64,000 nucleotides of DNA from Bacteroides sp. (GCA_021202275.1 JAJQDI010000031.1:62001-126000); one strand, 5' to 3'. Shown: positions 44,882-54,510, numbered from the stretch's first letter. Made by a program: numbers and translations. The notes: generated from the letters alone by a model not told the origin.

Positions 44882-46774
44882 CTACTTCAAATAAGTATAC
44901 CCATACAACCCGGAACGGTAATTGGAGAGGAATTCTTTCCCCTCTTCCACCGAGATCTTTCCTTCCTTCACCGACTTGGTTACCCAGGTCTCCAGGGTAC
45001 GTACTAACTTCTTCGGATTGTATTGCACATAATCCAGGACTTCAGCTACCGTCTCTCCATCTATGATCTGCTCAATGGTGTAGTTCTTTTCATTTACAGT
45101 TACATGCACTGCATTGGTATCGCCAAACAGGTTATGCATATCTCCCAGGATCTCCTGATAAGCACCCACCAAGAATACAGCTAAGAAATAAGATTCTTTA
45201 CTCTTCAGACTATGTACCGGCAAATAGCGGGCCACATTCTTGGTAGAGATAAAGTTAGCGATCTTCCCATCGGAATCACAGGTGATATCCTGCAAAGTCG
45301 CGGAGCGGTCGGGACGTTCGTCCAGCCGCTGGATAGGCATGATCGGAAAGATCTGGTCGATGGCCCAGGAATCGGGCAAAGACTGGAAGAGAGAGAAATT
45401 ACAGAAATATTTGTCTGCCAGCAGCTTGGAAAGTCCTCTGAAATCCTCAGGCACATGTTTCAGTCCGGAAGCGATCTCATCAATTTCCCGCGTGATCGAC
45501 CAGTAGAGCCGCTCGATCTGCGCCCGGGTTTTCAGATCTACAATACCGTGACTGAAAAGGTCAAGTGCCTCTTCACGGATCTGCTGTGCGTCGTGCCATC
45601 CCTCCAGCATACGATTCTGATTGAGTTTGTCCCAGATCCCGTACAGTTCACGAACCAGTTCATGGGCATCTTCCCCGATCTCCTCGTCGTCTCCCCAGGA
45701 AGGTACACTGGCAGTGCCCAATACCTCAAAGATGAGTACGGAATGGTGAGCGGTCAGTGCCCGTCCGCTCTCTGTAATGATATTGGGATGAGGTATGCCG
45801 TTCTTATCACTGGCATCTACCAGCGTAGAGATAGAGTCATTGACATATTCCTGTATGGAGTAATTGACACTGCTCGCGCTATTAGGCGAACGCGTCCCGT
45901 CATAATCTACACCCAGTCCGCCGCCGATATCCACAAATTCTACATTGAATCCCATGGCGTGAAGCTGCACATAGAATTGGGAAGCTTCACGAAGCGCTGT
46001 CTTGATCCGGCGTATCTTGGTCACCTGGCTTCCTATATGGAAATGGATCAGTTTCAGACAATCGCGCATCTCTTTCTTTTCCAGAAAATCCAATGCTTCC
46101 AGCAATTCGCTGGAAGTGAGACCGAATTTACTGGCATCTCCCCCCGATTCTTCCCATTTTCCACTGCCCGAGGAGGCCAGTTTGATACGGATGCCCAGGT
46201 TGGGGCGTACATTCAGCTGCCTGGCCATCCTGGCTATCAGCTTGAGTTCATTCATTTTTTCTACCACCAGAAAGATGCGTTTTCCCATCTTCTGAGCCAG
46301 CAAAGCCAGTTCTATATAACTTTCGTCTTTGTAACCGTTGCAGATGATGAGAGAATCCGAATCAGGATAAATAGCGATCACCGCGTGCAACTCAGGCTTT
46401 GATCCGGCTTCCAGGCCGAGATTGAATTTCTTTCCGTGACTGATGATCTCTTCCACCACAGGACGCATCTGATTGACCTTGATGGGATAGATAATAAAAT
46501 TCTGAGCTTTGTAGCCATACTCCTCCGCGGCTTGTTGAAAACACAAGGCTGTTTTCTCAATACGGTTGTCCAGAATATCCGGAAACCGCAATAGCATGGG
46601 GGTAGCGACATCACGAAGCTGTAATTCATCTACCAGTTCTTTCAGATCAACAGACACTCCATCCTTGCGGGGAGTTACATACACCCGCCCCTTTTCATTG
46701 ATACCAAAGTACGAAGTACCCCAACCGGTTATGTTGTAGAGCTCCTCGGAGTCTTCAATACGCCATTTTCTCAT
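44882..46774 (-). CDS. speA: Biosynthetic arginine decarboxylase
   Basis: The 630-residue product is an alanine-racemase-fold (fold III) PLP enzyme that makes agmatine, the first step to putrescine and spermidine. The PLP lysine is in IYPIKVNQ near residue 99, the glycine loop in VDIGGGLGVDYDGT, and the C-terminal half has the FSLFQSLPDSWAIDQ block. Length and motifs match SpeA of E. coli type. An AT-rich promoter lies upstream. Confidence 0.96.
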   Translation of the reverse strand: MRKWRIEDSEELYNITGWGTSYFGINEKGRVYVTPRKDGVSVDLKELVDELQLRDVATPMLLRFPDILDNRIEKTALCFQQAAEEYGYKAQNFIIYPIKVNQMRPVVEEIISHGKKFNLGLEAGSKPELHAVIAIYPDSDSLIICNGYKDESYIELALLAQKMGKRIFLVVEKMNELKLIARMARQLNVRPNLGIRIKLASSGSGKWEESGGDASKFGLTSSELLEALDFLEKKEMRDCLKLIHFHIGSQVTKIRRIKTALREASQFYVQLHAMGFNVEFVDIGGGLGVDYDGTRSPNSASSVNYSIQEYVNDSISTLVDASDKNGIPHPNIITESGRALTAHHSVLIFEVLGTASVPSWGDDEEIGEDAHELVRELYGIWDKLNQNRMLEGWHDAQQIREEALDLFSHGIVDLKTRAQIERLYWSITREIDEIASGLKHVPEDFRGLSKLLADKYFCNFSLFQSLPDSWAIDQIFPIMPIQRLDERPDRSATLQDITCDSDGKIANFISTKNVARYLPVHSLKSKESYFLAVFLVGAYQEILGDMHNLFGDTNAVHVTVNEKNYTIEQIIDGETVAEVLDYVQYNPKKLVRTLETWVTKSVKEGKISVEEGKEFLSNYRSGLYGYTYLK

Positions 46775-46812
46775 TTTTCTGTAATTCAGTAGTTTTTAAA
46801 ATTGTCAGCCAG

Positions 46813-46820
46813 CAAAAATA
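46813..46820 (-). promoter_or_regulatory. -7 box of speA promoter
   Basis: On the minus strand TATTTTTG matches TAnnTTTG, 38 bases from the ATG. A TTTG lies 23 bases further upstream, slightly long for the usual spacing. Confidence 0.55.
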
Positions 46821-47056
46821 CGTATTAATCCGATACGATAACACAAAAACAAAGAACTTGTTGATGTACAATGTGAGGAATGGTTCATTTAGGAGGTATG
46901 ATGCACGATATACGATGGAAGAAGTATATACTATTGCATTCATGAAGGGATATTCCACGTTCGTATATATAAAGTATAGAAAAGCTGAATCAACCCCTGC
47001 CCAATGCAGTCAAAAGAGAGATCAAACGGTTCTTTAGCAGATTACATACCAGGTGA

Positions 47057-47093
47057 TTTCAATCGTAAATTGTAAATCAGTAAATCGTAAATC
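47057..47093. repeat. ATTTACG-type repeat after aroK
   Basis: A single array of the heptad family (reverse orientation, GTAAATC units) lies 11 bases past the aroK stop codon. Confidence 0.75.
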
Positions 47094-47104
47094 CACACGT
47101 TTCT

Positions 47105-47632
47105 TTATATTTTCAGAAGCTCTCTCAACCGCCGGATCGATTCCCGGATCTGCGAGCGGTCTTCCAATTCATGCGCGTCGAACCGATAAGCTGCCTGGGT
47201 ATAGAAACAGGCACGCTTCTCCAGAGTCTCTACTATAAACCCCTTCAGTTCCTCTTCGTTCTTATCACGCAGGATAGGACGTTGATGCTGCGCTACCCGC
47301 AGCCGACGGAACAAAATATCCGGATGTACAGCCAGATACACCGTTTTGCCCCGACTGTTCATGTACTCCATGTTATCAAAAAAGCAGGGAGTACCTCCAC
47401 CAGTAGAGATGATCACATTTTCATATTCCCCCACTTCATGCAACATCTTGCGTTCCAGCTGCCGGAATCCCTCTTCACCTTTCTCTGCAAAAAGTTCGCC
47501 CACGCTCTTGTGATAGCGCTCTTCAATGCACCAGTCGAGATCGACAAAAGAGAGGTTCAGCTCCTTTGCCAATGTTTTTCCCAGGGTGGTTTTACCGGCA
47601 CCCATGTAACCGGTAAGAAAAATACGGATCAT
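47105..47632 (-). CDS. aroK: Shikimate kinase
   Basis: The 175-residue enzyme phosphorylates shikimate in aromatic amino acid synthesis. The P-loop GYMGAGKTTLG, the substrate-binding DLDWCIEE and EEGFRQLE segments, STGGGTPCF and the lid near RRLRVAQHQRPIL are present. It is monocistronic, with a promoter box and an upstream terminator. Confidence 0.95.
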   Translation of the reverse strand: MIRIFLTGYMGAGKTTLGKTLAKELNLSFVDLDWCIEERYHKSVGELFAEKGEEGFRQLERKMLHEVGEYENVIISTGGGTPCFFDNMEYMNSRGKTVYLAVHPDILFRRLRVAQHQRPILRDKNEEELKGFIVETLEKRACFYTQAAYRFDAHELEDRSQIRESIRRLRELLKI

Positions 47633-47652
47633 ACACTACAATTTATCAGGCA

Positions 47653-47660
47653 CAAAGGTA
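47653..47660 (-). promoter_or_regulatory. -7 box of aroK promoter
   Basis: TACCTTTG on the minus strand, 20 bases from the aroK ATG, matches TAnnTTTG. No -33 box is clear. Confidence 0.5.
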
Positions 47661-47672
47661 GCGAATTCACAT

Positions 47673-47712
47673 GAAAAAATCTCTCCGGTATTCCGAAGAA
47701 TTACCGGAGAGA
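47673..47712 (-). terminator. Intrinsic terminator after the nitroreductase gene
   Basis: TCTCTCCGGTA (47680-47690) pairs with TACCGGAGAGA (47702-47712), followed on the minus strand by a run of six T. Confidence 0.88.
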
Positions 47713-47804
47713 TCGCCCCATAACTTTTTATTTTATTCATCAGAACATATACGTATGGAGGCTGACCCTTTTCAACAGATCAGCCAACCCACACACTCAC
47801 CCCT

Positions 47805-48407
47805 TTAACGAAATATTTTCAATCTTTTTTCCAGCGATTGGAATTCCTTCTGTCCCGGCCCTTCAAGCGGCAGTCCGAATGGCATTTGGGCATTCAGTTC
47901 CCATTGTTCGGGAAATTCCCACTCCTTCCGCACCTCTTCATCAATGAGCGGATTGTAGTGTTGGAGCGAAGCCCCGAATCCGATATCTTCCAACATAGTC
48001 CAGATAGCGAACTGATGCATAGCACACGTCTGTAGCGACCAGCCAGGAAATTTCTCCGCATAGGTGGGGAAATCTTCCTGCAACTTCCGGACAACGGTTG
48101 TATCCTCGTAGTAAAGAATCGTACCGTAGCCGCCGGCAAACCCACGATCTATTTTCTCCCGGGTCTTCACAAACGAGTCTTCATTCATCAACTTACGTAA
48201 TGTCTCCTTAACCATATGCCACAGTCTGTGGTGATGCTCTCCCAGGAGGAGTACCACACGGGTAGACTGGGAATTGAAAGGAGAAGGCACGTGCTTCACC
48301 GCCAGACGAAGTATCTCTTCGATGCGTTCGTCAGGAACCGGTGATTCCGCAGTCAGTGCATAATAGGAGCGCCTGTGTTCCAGTGCTTCTGTGAAGGTTC
48401 TTTCCAT
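47805..48407 (-). CDS. Nitroreductase family protein
   Basis: The 200-residue product is of the FMN-binding nitroreductase fold: EHRRSYYAL at the N-terminus, PSPFNSQSTRVVLLLG, then a helical centre and PLIDEEVRKEWEFPE. It resembles the YdjA/HBN1-like cytosolic oxidoreductases that use NAD(P)H. The substrate cannot be told. It is followed by a strong terminator. Confidence 0.88.
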   Translation of the reverse strand: MERTFTEALEHRRSYYALTAESPVPDERIEEILRLAVKHVPSPFNSQSTRVVLLLGEHHHRLWHMVKETLRKLMNEDSFVKTREKIDRGFAGGYGTILYYEDTTVVRKLQEDFPTYAEKFPGWSLQTCAMHQFAIWTMLEDIGFGASLQHYNPLIDEEVRKEWEFPEQWELNAQMPFGLPLEGPGQKEFQSLEKRLKIFR

Positions 48408-48469
48408 ATGTCAGAATTTACGATTAATAAATTGACTCTCTGTAAATTATAACAACTAAGAACCCGAAA

Positions 48470-48501
48470 TTGTTCATTCAGAAAATATATTTGTACCTTT
48501 A
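48470..48501 (+). promoter_or_regulatory. Promoter of the RNase HI gene
   Basis: TTG (48470-48472), 21 bases, TACCTTTA (48494-48501): close to the Bacteroidetes consensus, 26 bases upstream of the ATG. Confidence 0.6.
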
Positions 48502-48527
48502 CTCCGGAAAACTCTATTTTTCATTGT

Positions 48528-49163
48528 ATGTCCAAACAAAAATTCTATGTAGTCTGGGAAGGGAATATCCCCGGTATATATACCTCCTGGGCCGATTGTC
48601 AGAAACAGACACAAGGTATAGAGGGGGCTAAGTACAAGGATTTTCCCACCCGGGAAGAGGCAGAAAGGGCATATGCTTCGAACCCTTATGAATACATCGG
48701 ACAAAACGCTCCTAAAAAGAAGGCTGCGGCCCGCCCCACCTCTCTGGAATTGCCCGCAGAGGTATCTCCGTGTAGCCTGGCTGTAGACGCTGCCTGTAGT
48801 GGCAATCCGGGACCAATGGAATACAGAGGGGTATACTTAGTGACGGGAGAGGAGATCTTTCGCTTCGGCCCCATCAAAGGCACCAACAATATCGGGGAAT
48901 TCCTGGCCATTGTACACGGTCTGGCACTGATCCAACAACGCGGACTGGACATACCGATCTATTCAGACAGTGTGAATGCCATACAATGGGTCAAACAGAA
49001 AAAATGCAAGACTAAACTGGAACAGACACCTGAGACCGGAAAGGTATTCGAAATGATTCGACGGGCAGAAAAATGGCTGAAGGTAAACAGTTTCCGCGTC
49101 CCGATCCTCAAATGGGATACAAAGAAGTGGGGAGAGATCCCTGCGGATTTCGGAAGAAAATAA
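48528..49163 (+). CDS. rnhA: Viroplasmin-type ribonuclease HI
   Basis: The 211-residue product combines an N-terminal viroplasmin/hybrid-binding domain (residues 4-50: FYVVWEGNIPGIYTSWADCQ) with an RNase HI domain (about 78-211). Catalytic acids are visible in LAVDAACSGNPG, NNIGEFLAIVHGL, YSDSVNAIQW and the C-terminal PADFG. It digests the RNA strand of RNA-DNA hybrids. The start is an ATG with a promoter just upstream. Confidence 0.92.
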   Translation: MSKQKFYVVWEGNIPGIYTSWADCQKQTQGIEGAKYKDFPTREEAERAYASNPYEYIGQNAPKKKAAARPTSLELPAEVSPCSLAVDAACSGNPGPMEYRGVYLVTGEEIFRFGPIKGTNNIGEFLAIVHGLALIQQRGLDIPIYSDSVNAIQWVKQKKCKTKLEQTPETGKVFEMIRRAEKWLKVNSFRVPILKWDTKKWGEIPADFGRK

Positions 49164-49165
49164 AG

Positions 49166-49474
49166 AGATTTACGATTGAAATTACAAATACCTTACTGAC
49201 TAGTAGTATCCACGCACGGCGTGCGTCTTCGCGTTGCAAGCCCAACATACATGGAAATAATGAGATGCAAACCCTGTTCAATCAATGATCTAAAATACGG
49301 ATTGAATTACTATCCGATCTGGAATAAGAAAAATAAGAACCCGAGAACAGTCTTAGCTTTTGTATTGGATGTACATCGCAGAGACGCACGCTGTGCGTCT
49401 CTACATATAGATGTTACCAATCGTTAGTTTATTTGATTTTTCAATCGTAAATCGTAAATATGTCAATCGTAAAT
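49166..49474. repeat. Repeat-filled intergenic region with inverted heptads
   Basis: The 311 bases between convergent genes are bounded by ATTTACG-type repeats in opposite orientation: 49166-49187 (3 bases past the RNase HI stop) and 49439-49474 (directly next to the ABC transporter stop). Between them lie two AGAGACGCAC-family palindromes. No gene is seen here. Confidence 0.8.
49367..49419. repeat. Palindrome AGAGACGCAC...GTGCGTCTCT
   Basis: AGAGACGCAC (49381-49390) and GTGCGTCTCT (49394-49403) form a perfect 10-bp stem with a 3-base loop. The flank on the right ends GATGTTACC, the reverse complement of the GGTAACATC seen at 44726. A degenerate copy lies at 49208-49228 (ACGCACGGCGTGCGT). 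Confidence 0.85.
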
Positions 49475-51307
49475 CTAAAGGCTTTGCATATCATTCAACC
49501 GCTTATAATATCCGTCCTTTTCCAGCAGTTCTTCATGTCTTCCCCGCTCTACGATACGTCCTTCGTGCATCACACAAATCTCATCCGCATTCTTGATGGT
49601 AGACAGACGGTGAGCAATGGCTATCGTGGTACGTGTCTTCATCAGACGTTCCAGGGCTTCTTGCACCAGACGTTCGGATTCGGTATCCAGCGCTGAAGTG
49701 GCCTCATCCAGGATAAGGATCGGAGGATTTTTCAGAATTGCGCGGGCAATGCTGATACGCTGACGTTGTCCTCCCGAAAGTTTACTTCCCCGATCTCCGA
49801 TAAACGTATCATATCCCTGTTTGGTAGAGAGTATAAAATCATGCGCGTTGGCGATCTTCGCCGCTTCCATCACCTGCTCCAGGGTAGCCCCCTCTACTCC
49901 GAACGCGATATTATTGAAGAAACTATCATTGAACAGGATAGCCTCCTGATTGACATTCCCGATCAGGCCACGCAGACTGGCAATACGGAGGTCTTTGATA
50001 TTTACACCGTCGATACAGATATCGCCCTGCTGTATATCGTGATAACGGGGTAGCAGATCGACCAGTGTGGACTTCCCGGAGCCCGACTGCCCTACCAACG
50101 CAATAGTCTTTCCGCGGGGAACCGTCAAGTTTACATCGCACAATACCTCTTTGGTATCGTAGCTGAAAGTAACGTGTTTAAATTCGATCTTATCTTTGAA
50201 CGTATCGATAGAGACAGCCGAAGGGCTCTCCGTTATCTTATTCTCCGCCAGCAGGATACGGTCGATACGTTCCATGGAGGCCAGACCTTTAGGAATGTTG
50301 TAACTGGCCTTCGAAAAGTCTTTCAATGGATTAATGATACTGTAAAGGATCACCAGATAGTAGATAAAAGCAGGGGCATCGATCGTGGAGCTATAGCTCA
50401 GGATCAGTGTGCCTCCAAACCACAATACGATCACAATGATCAGTGTACCCAGAAATTCACTCATCGGATGCGCCAGACTCTGACGGATAGCTACCCGGCT
50501 CACTGCCTGACGGTATTCATTACATACTTTCACGAAACGGTTCACCATCTTATCCTCAGCAATAAAAGCTTTGATGATACGCAGTCCACCCAGGGTTTCG
50601 TCCAGCTGCGACATCGTATCGCTCCATTTTTCCTGTGCATCCAGCGATTTCCTTTTCAGTTTCTTCCCTACCGTCCCCATGATCCATCCAAGCCCCGGAA
50701 GCACCAACAGCGTAAACAGGGTGAGTTTCCAGCTGATCACGATCAGCGTGATCAGATAAACAAAGATCAGGATGGGATTCTTGATCAGCATGTCCAACGA
50801 GCTGGTAATAGAGGTTTCAATCTCATTCACATCGCCGCTCATACGGGCTATGATATCTCCCCGGCGCTCTTCCGAAAAAAAGCCCAGAGGCAGTCCTATG
50901 ATCTTTTTATAGACCTGTACACGGATGTCACGTACCACCCCCGTGCGCACAGGCACCATAATGGCTGTAGAACCGAAATAGGCCAATGTCTTCAACAAGG
51001 TAGCTACAGCCAGAAACAATCCCAGCACCAACAAGGTGAAAGACGCCCCTTTGAGGTCGATCATCTGTGTCATGTAATAATAGAGATTGTTTTTCAGGAT
51101 CTCTACCACACCCGCATCGGGAGAATTCCAGGGAATAAACAGATATACACTCTCTTCGAGCCGGAACAGGATCGAGAGTATGGGCATGATAAAGAAGAAC
51201 GAGAATATATTCAATACGGCAGAGAGCATGTTCAACACCAGCGCCCATATCAAATAGTATTTATAAGGAGGGATGAACCTCCGCAATAGTTGCAGGAAAC
51301 CTTTCAT
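49475..51307 (-). CDS. MsbA-like ABC transporter, fused permease and ATPase
   Basis: The 610-residue half-transporter has six transmembrane helices (residues about 15-330) and an ATPase domain (about 360-610) with Walker A GQSGSGKST, signature LSGGQRQRIS and Walker B ILILDEATSALD. It resembles lipid A flippases (MsbA) and multidrug exporters. A lipid A acyltransferase gene lies just upstream on the same strand, which supports a role in lipid A export. The ATP-hydrolysis Glu and H-loop (IAHRLSTI) are intact. Confidence 0.92.
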   Translation of the reverse strand: MKGFLQLLRRFIPPYKYYLIWALVLNMLSAVLNIFSFFFIMPILSILFRLEESVYLFIPWNSPDAGVVEILKNNLYYYMTQMIDLKGASFTLLVLGLFLAVATLLKTLAYFGSTAIMVPVRTGVVRDIRVQVYKKIIGLPLGFFSEERRGDIIARMSGDVNEIETSITSSLDMLIKNPILIFVYLITLIVISWKLTLFTLLVLPGLGWIMGTVGKKLKRKSLDAQEKWSDTMSQLDETLGGLRIIKAFIAEDKMVNRFVKVCNEYRQAVSRVAIRQSLAHPMSEFLGTLIIVIVLWFGGTLILSYSSTIDAPAFIYYLVILYSIINPLKDFSKASYNIPKGLASMERIDRILLAENKITESPSAVSIDTFKDKIEFKHVTFSYDTKEVLCDVNLTVPRGKTIALVGQSGSGKSTLVDLLPRYHDIQQGDICIDGVNIKDLRIASLRGLIGNVNQEAILFNDSFFNNIAFGVEGATLEQVMEAAKIANAHDFILSTKQGYDTFIGDRGSKLSGGQRQRISIARAILKNPPILILDEATSALDTESERLVQEALERLMKTRTTIAIAHRLSTIKNADEICVMHEGRIVERGRHEELLEKDGYYKRLNDMQSL

Positions 51308-51331
51308 GGTTTGTGTTTAAAAATTTAGCTA

Positions 51332-51339
51332 CAAAGATA
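51332..51339 (-). promoter_or_regulatory. -7 box of the ABC transporter promoter
   Basis: TATCTTTG on the minus strand, 24 bases from the ATG, is an exact TAnnTTTG match; no clear -33 box at the usual spacing. Confidence 0.55.
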
Positions 51340-51556
51340 TATAAATTTTATACAGTTCGGGATGTATACGGATATCTTTCTGTAAATTAGGGGAATTATC
51401 TACCTGCTCTGACAACTTGCTGAAGACCGGAGCAGACTGGTCTGCCGGAAGAGTTTTGCATCTTTCGGTAAAGACTTATTGTATCTGTACGTTCGTTCAT
51501 ACTTCTGCACGCGAAGTCTGTCAATGACCGGAAAACATCTATTTATCAGACAAAAG

Positions 51557-52477
51557 TTACTGTTTGTGTCTGATACGGTTTTCCATCTCCCGCACCTGTT
51601 CGCGCGTACGTTTCCAGCGGTTGTGCGACCACAGCCACGAAGAGGGATACTGATGTAGAGTTTCCGAAAGACGTTCGAAGTAAAGATCGGTCAGTTCGAA
51701 ATCCGGCATCCCAGAAGGATCTTTCACCAGAGACTGCACTTTACACAGATAGTATCCTCTTTTTTCCTGCACCATGGTCAGGTAATAGGTAGTACACTTC
51801 ATCTTCTTCGCGATCTTTTCCGTACCCGTAAAGACGGCCGTATCCTGATGCAGGAAATCGACCCAGTGATGAGTAGACTGCCATTTGGGAATCTGGTCCG
51901 CGATAAAACCGATTACAAACAGGCGGCTCTGACTCTTATACTCCATCACTCTGCGCAGGGTATTCTCTTTCGAAATGCTGGTAGCTCCGAACCTTCCGCG
52001 TAGCTTCAGGAAAAGTCTGTCAAACGTCTTGTTACGCAAAGCGTGATAGATCTGGCCAAAAACCACACTTTTGTCCGACATATGCAGCGGGATGGAACTC
52101 ACCCACTCCCAGTTAAAGGTATGTGCCAGGTAGAGAGCTACCGAACGACCCTGTTCCGTATCGGCCTGTACCTGCTCGAGCCCTTCAAACCTCATCCGGC
52201 GTTTGATCTGTTTCTCACTCATGCTGGCCATTTTCAGGGTCTCGAAAAAATAATCGCACAAGTTGGAATAGAATTTCTTCTCTATCCGGACAATCTCATC
52301 CAGGCTCTTCTCCGGAAAAGAAGTAACCAGGTTCTTACGAACCACTTTTTTGCGGTAACCGATCAGATGATACAACGGATAATACAACAGGTCGGACAAC
52401 CTGTAAAGCACCCAGAAAGGAAGTAAAGACAAGAGGTAAAACACTCCCCAGACTATATAATAAAGTAAATTCTTCAT
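51557..52477 (-). CDS. Lipid A acyltransferase, LpxL/HtrB family
   Basis: The 306-residue product is an inner-membrane lysophospholipid/lipid A acyltransferase. A hydrophobic N-terminus (residues 1-28) anchors it; the catalytic His-x4-acid motif is HTFNWEW near residue 114, and KSVVFGQIYHALRN, GFIADQ and the C-terminal WLWSHNRWKR fit the family. It adds a secondary acyl chain to lipid A. Bacteroidales usually have one such enzyme, consistent with penta-acylated lipid A. Confidence 0.92.
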   Translation of the reverse strand: MKNLLYYIVWGVFYLLSLLPFWVLYRLSDLLYYPLYHLIGYRKKVVRKNLVTSFPEKSLDEIVRIEKKFYSNLCDYFFETLKMASMSEKQIKRRMRFEGLEQVQADTEQGRSVALYLAHTFNWEWVSSIPLHMSDKSVVFGQIYHALRNKTFDRLFLKLRGRFGATSISKENTLRRVMEYKSQSRLFVIGFIADQIPKWQSTHHWVDFLHQDTAVFTGTEKIAKKMKCTTYYLTMVQEKRGYYLCKVQSLVKDPSGMPDFELTDLYFERLSETLHQYPSSWLWSHNRWKRTREQVREMENRIRHKQ

Positions 52478-52785
52478 CTGTATTTTAAATTATCCTTTTC
52501 CGGAAGGAGATGAAACAGGTTCAGAAATCCCATATCGCACTCACGCACTTTACGATCTCACCACATCTACCTGAACAAAGAGAGAGTATATCCTGACACC
52601 ATGTCAGCAATCAACCATTCATCCTAATAGTATGGAAAAGGAACGGACGGCAAAACTATGTATTATTTCTTATTCAGACAACCCTTTCGTCCCGAAATGT
52701 CAGTCTCCCTTCCGAAATGAAAATTATTTTTCCGACCCTACACATAGACTTGCTTTCAGACAGAACGAATCTGCCCGAAAAACGT
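52478..52785. other. Intergenic between divergent lpxL-like gene and pdxB
   Basis: About 310 bases with no gene, repeat or terminator that I can support. Only the pdxB promoter box at its right end is recognisable. Confidence 0.4.
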
Positions 52786-52793
52786 TATTTTTG
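52786..52793 (+). promoter_or_regulatory. -7 box of pdxB promoter
   Basis: TATTTTTG matches TAnnTTTG, 23 bases from the ATG; no clear -33 box. Confidence 0.5.
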
Positions 52794-52816
52794 TAACAGT
52801 TTAAACCAGAGCAGTC

Positions 52817-53857
52817 ATGAAAGTAGTTGTAGATGATAAAATACCTTATATAAAAGAAGCGATCTCCCGTATTGCCGACGAAGTGGTATATGCTCCGGGC
52901 GGAGAATTCACTCACGCGTTGATCAAAGATGCAGATGCCCTGATCGTACGTACCCGCACCCTATGCAACCGCTCTCTGCTGCAAGGCAGCCAGGTACAGT
53001 TTATCGCTACCGCTACCATTGGCTACGACCATATAGATACGAAGTACTGCCAGGAAGCAGGGATCACCTGGACCAACACTCCGGGATGCAATGCCGACTC
53101 TGTAGCTCAATACATACAATCGTCTTTATTCCTGTTGCAACAGAAAGGATGTATACCCCGGAACACGTGCATCGGCATTGTGGGAGTAGGAAATGTAGGA
53201 AGCCGTGTTGAAACTGTTGCACGGGACATGGGAATGAAGGTGTTGATCAATGACCCTCCCCGCGAAGCACATGAAGGAAACTTCGGGTTTGTTTCTCTGA
53301 AAGAGATTTCGGCAGCATGTGACATCATCACGTTTCATACTCCTCTTACTCTCACAGGAAAATACCAGACTTTTCATCTGGCAGACGCAGGATTCTTTGA
53401 TTCATTGCATCGTCAACCTGTTATCATCAATACTTCCCGCGGCGAGGTCGTATCTACTACAGCTATTCTGGAAGCACTGAAAAGCGGTAAGGTTTCGGAA
53501 GCTATTCTGGATGTATGGGAAGGAGAACCGGAAGTGAACCTGGAGTTGTTGAAGTTTTCTTTTCTGGGTACACCGCACATCGCGGGCTATTCGGCCGATG
53601 GAAAAGCAAACGCTACACGGATGTCACTGGATGCCTTGTGCCGGTACTTTAACATCCATGCGGAATATACCATATCTCCTCCCGAACCGCAGCAACTTCT
53701 GATCTGCGCACCGACCTGGCAAGAAGCACTCCTGCATATATACAACCCGCAGACCGATAGCCAACGGCTGAAACAACATCCGGAAGATTTTGAGTATCTG
53801 CGCGGCCATTATCCTCTACGCAGGGAACCAAAAGCATATACTATTCGGATAGAATGA
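52817..53857 (+). CDS. pdxB: Erythronate-4-phosphate dehydrogenase
   Basis: The 346-residue product is a D-2-hydroxyacid dehydrogenase of the PdxB type in the DXP-dependent pyridoxal phosphate pathway. Substrate residues lie in LIVRTRT and ATIGYDHIDT, the NAD motif in IVGVGNVGSRV, and the catalytic Arg, Glu and His in NTSRGEVV, VWEGEPEV and TPHIAGYS. The C-terminal PdxB dimerisation tail is present. Its last 17 bases overlap the convergent purN gene. Confidence 0.92.
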   Translation: MKVVVDDKIPYIKEAISRIADEVVYAPGGEFTHALIKDADALIVRTRTLCNRSLLQGSQVQFIATATIGYDHIDTKYCQEAGITWTNTPGCNADSVAQYIQSSLFLLQQKGCIPRNTCIGIVGVGNVGSRVETVARDMGMKVLINDPPREAHEGNFGFVSLKEISAACDIITFHTPLTLTGKYQTFHLADAGFFDSLHRQPVIINTSRGEVVSTTAILEALKSGKVSEAILDVWEGEPEVNLELLKFSFLGTPHIAGYSADGKANATRMSLDALCRYFNIHAEYTISPPEPQQLLICAPTWQEALLHIYNPQTDSQRLKQHPEDFEYLRGHYPLRREPKAYTIRIE

Positions 53858-54413
53858 TCCGCCTTATCACTTCGGGATAGTGTTCATACTCCAACGCATG
53901 CACCTTGCAGGCTACTTCAGCCGGTGTATCTTCCGGAAGCACCGGACAAGTAGTCTGAAAGATCACCTGCCCCTCGTCGTAATTTTCATTAATATAATGT
54001 ATCGTGATACCGCTCTTCTGCTCCCCGGCAGCTACCACTGCTTCGTGTACCCGATCGCCGTACATGCCTTTACCACCGTATCTGGGAAGCAACGAAGGAT
54101 GAATATTTATAATTTTATTGGGATAAGCATGCAAAATGACCTCTGGAATACGTAGCAGAAAGCCAGCCAGCACCACAAAATGGATCTGATAAGCCTCCAG
54201 AAGGGACAAAATAGCCTCTCCCTGTTTCCATTCCTCTCTGGCAAAGACCCTACAGGGAATATCCAGGGTACGAGCCCGTTCCAACACATATGCGTCTGTT
54301 CGGTTAGAAACCAACAAACTCACATTCAGACGATTATCCTCCCGGAAAGAGCGTATGATATTCTCGGCATTCGTACCCGAACCGGAAGCGAAAACAGCAA
54401 TATTCTTTTTCAT
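53841..54413 (-). CDS. purN: Phosphoribosylglycinamide formyltransferase
   Basis: The 190-residue enzyme transfers a formyl group from 10-formyl-THF to GAR in purine synthesis. The fold starts with IAVFASGSGTNAENI, and the catalytic Asn, His and Asp lie in NIHPSLLPRYGGKGMYG and NYDEGQVIFQT. The longest frame begins at a TTG; I chose the ATG at 54413 (MKKNIAVFASG). It diverges from acpP. Confidence 0.94.
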   Translation of the reverse strand: MKKNIAVFASGSGTNAENIIRSFREDNRLNVSLLVSNRTDAYVLERARTLDIPCRVFAREEWKQGEAILSLLEAYQIHFVVLAGFLLRIPEVILHAYPNKIINIHPSLLPRYGGKGMYGDRVHEAVVAAGEQKSGITIHYINENYDEGQVIFQTTCPVLPEDTPAEVACKVHALEYEHYPEVIRRIILSE

Positions 54414-54478
54414 ACCTCCTTTTTCAATGCACAATTCTCTAAAAAATGTGCAAAAAACTACATTTATTTATTCAAATA

Positions 54479-54510
54479 TTTGCTCAGAACAATAAATATT
54501 TATTCCTTTG
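54479..54510 (+). promoter_or_regulatory. Promoter of acpP-fabF-rnc
   Basis: TTTG (54479-54482), exactly 20 bases, TTCCTTTG (54503-54510): near-consensus Bacteroidetes promoter with about 50 bases of leader before acpP. Confidence 0.75.

Noticed and set aside
45212..46402. A 396-codon frame antisense to speA
   Set aside because: Same explanation: shadow of a well-supported gene.
50174..51289. A 371-codon frame antisense to the ABC transporter
   Set aside because: The composition (His/Gln/Arg-rich) is typical of a shadow frame.
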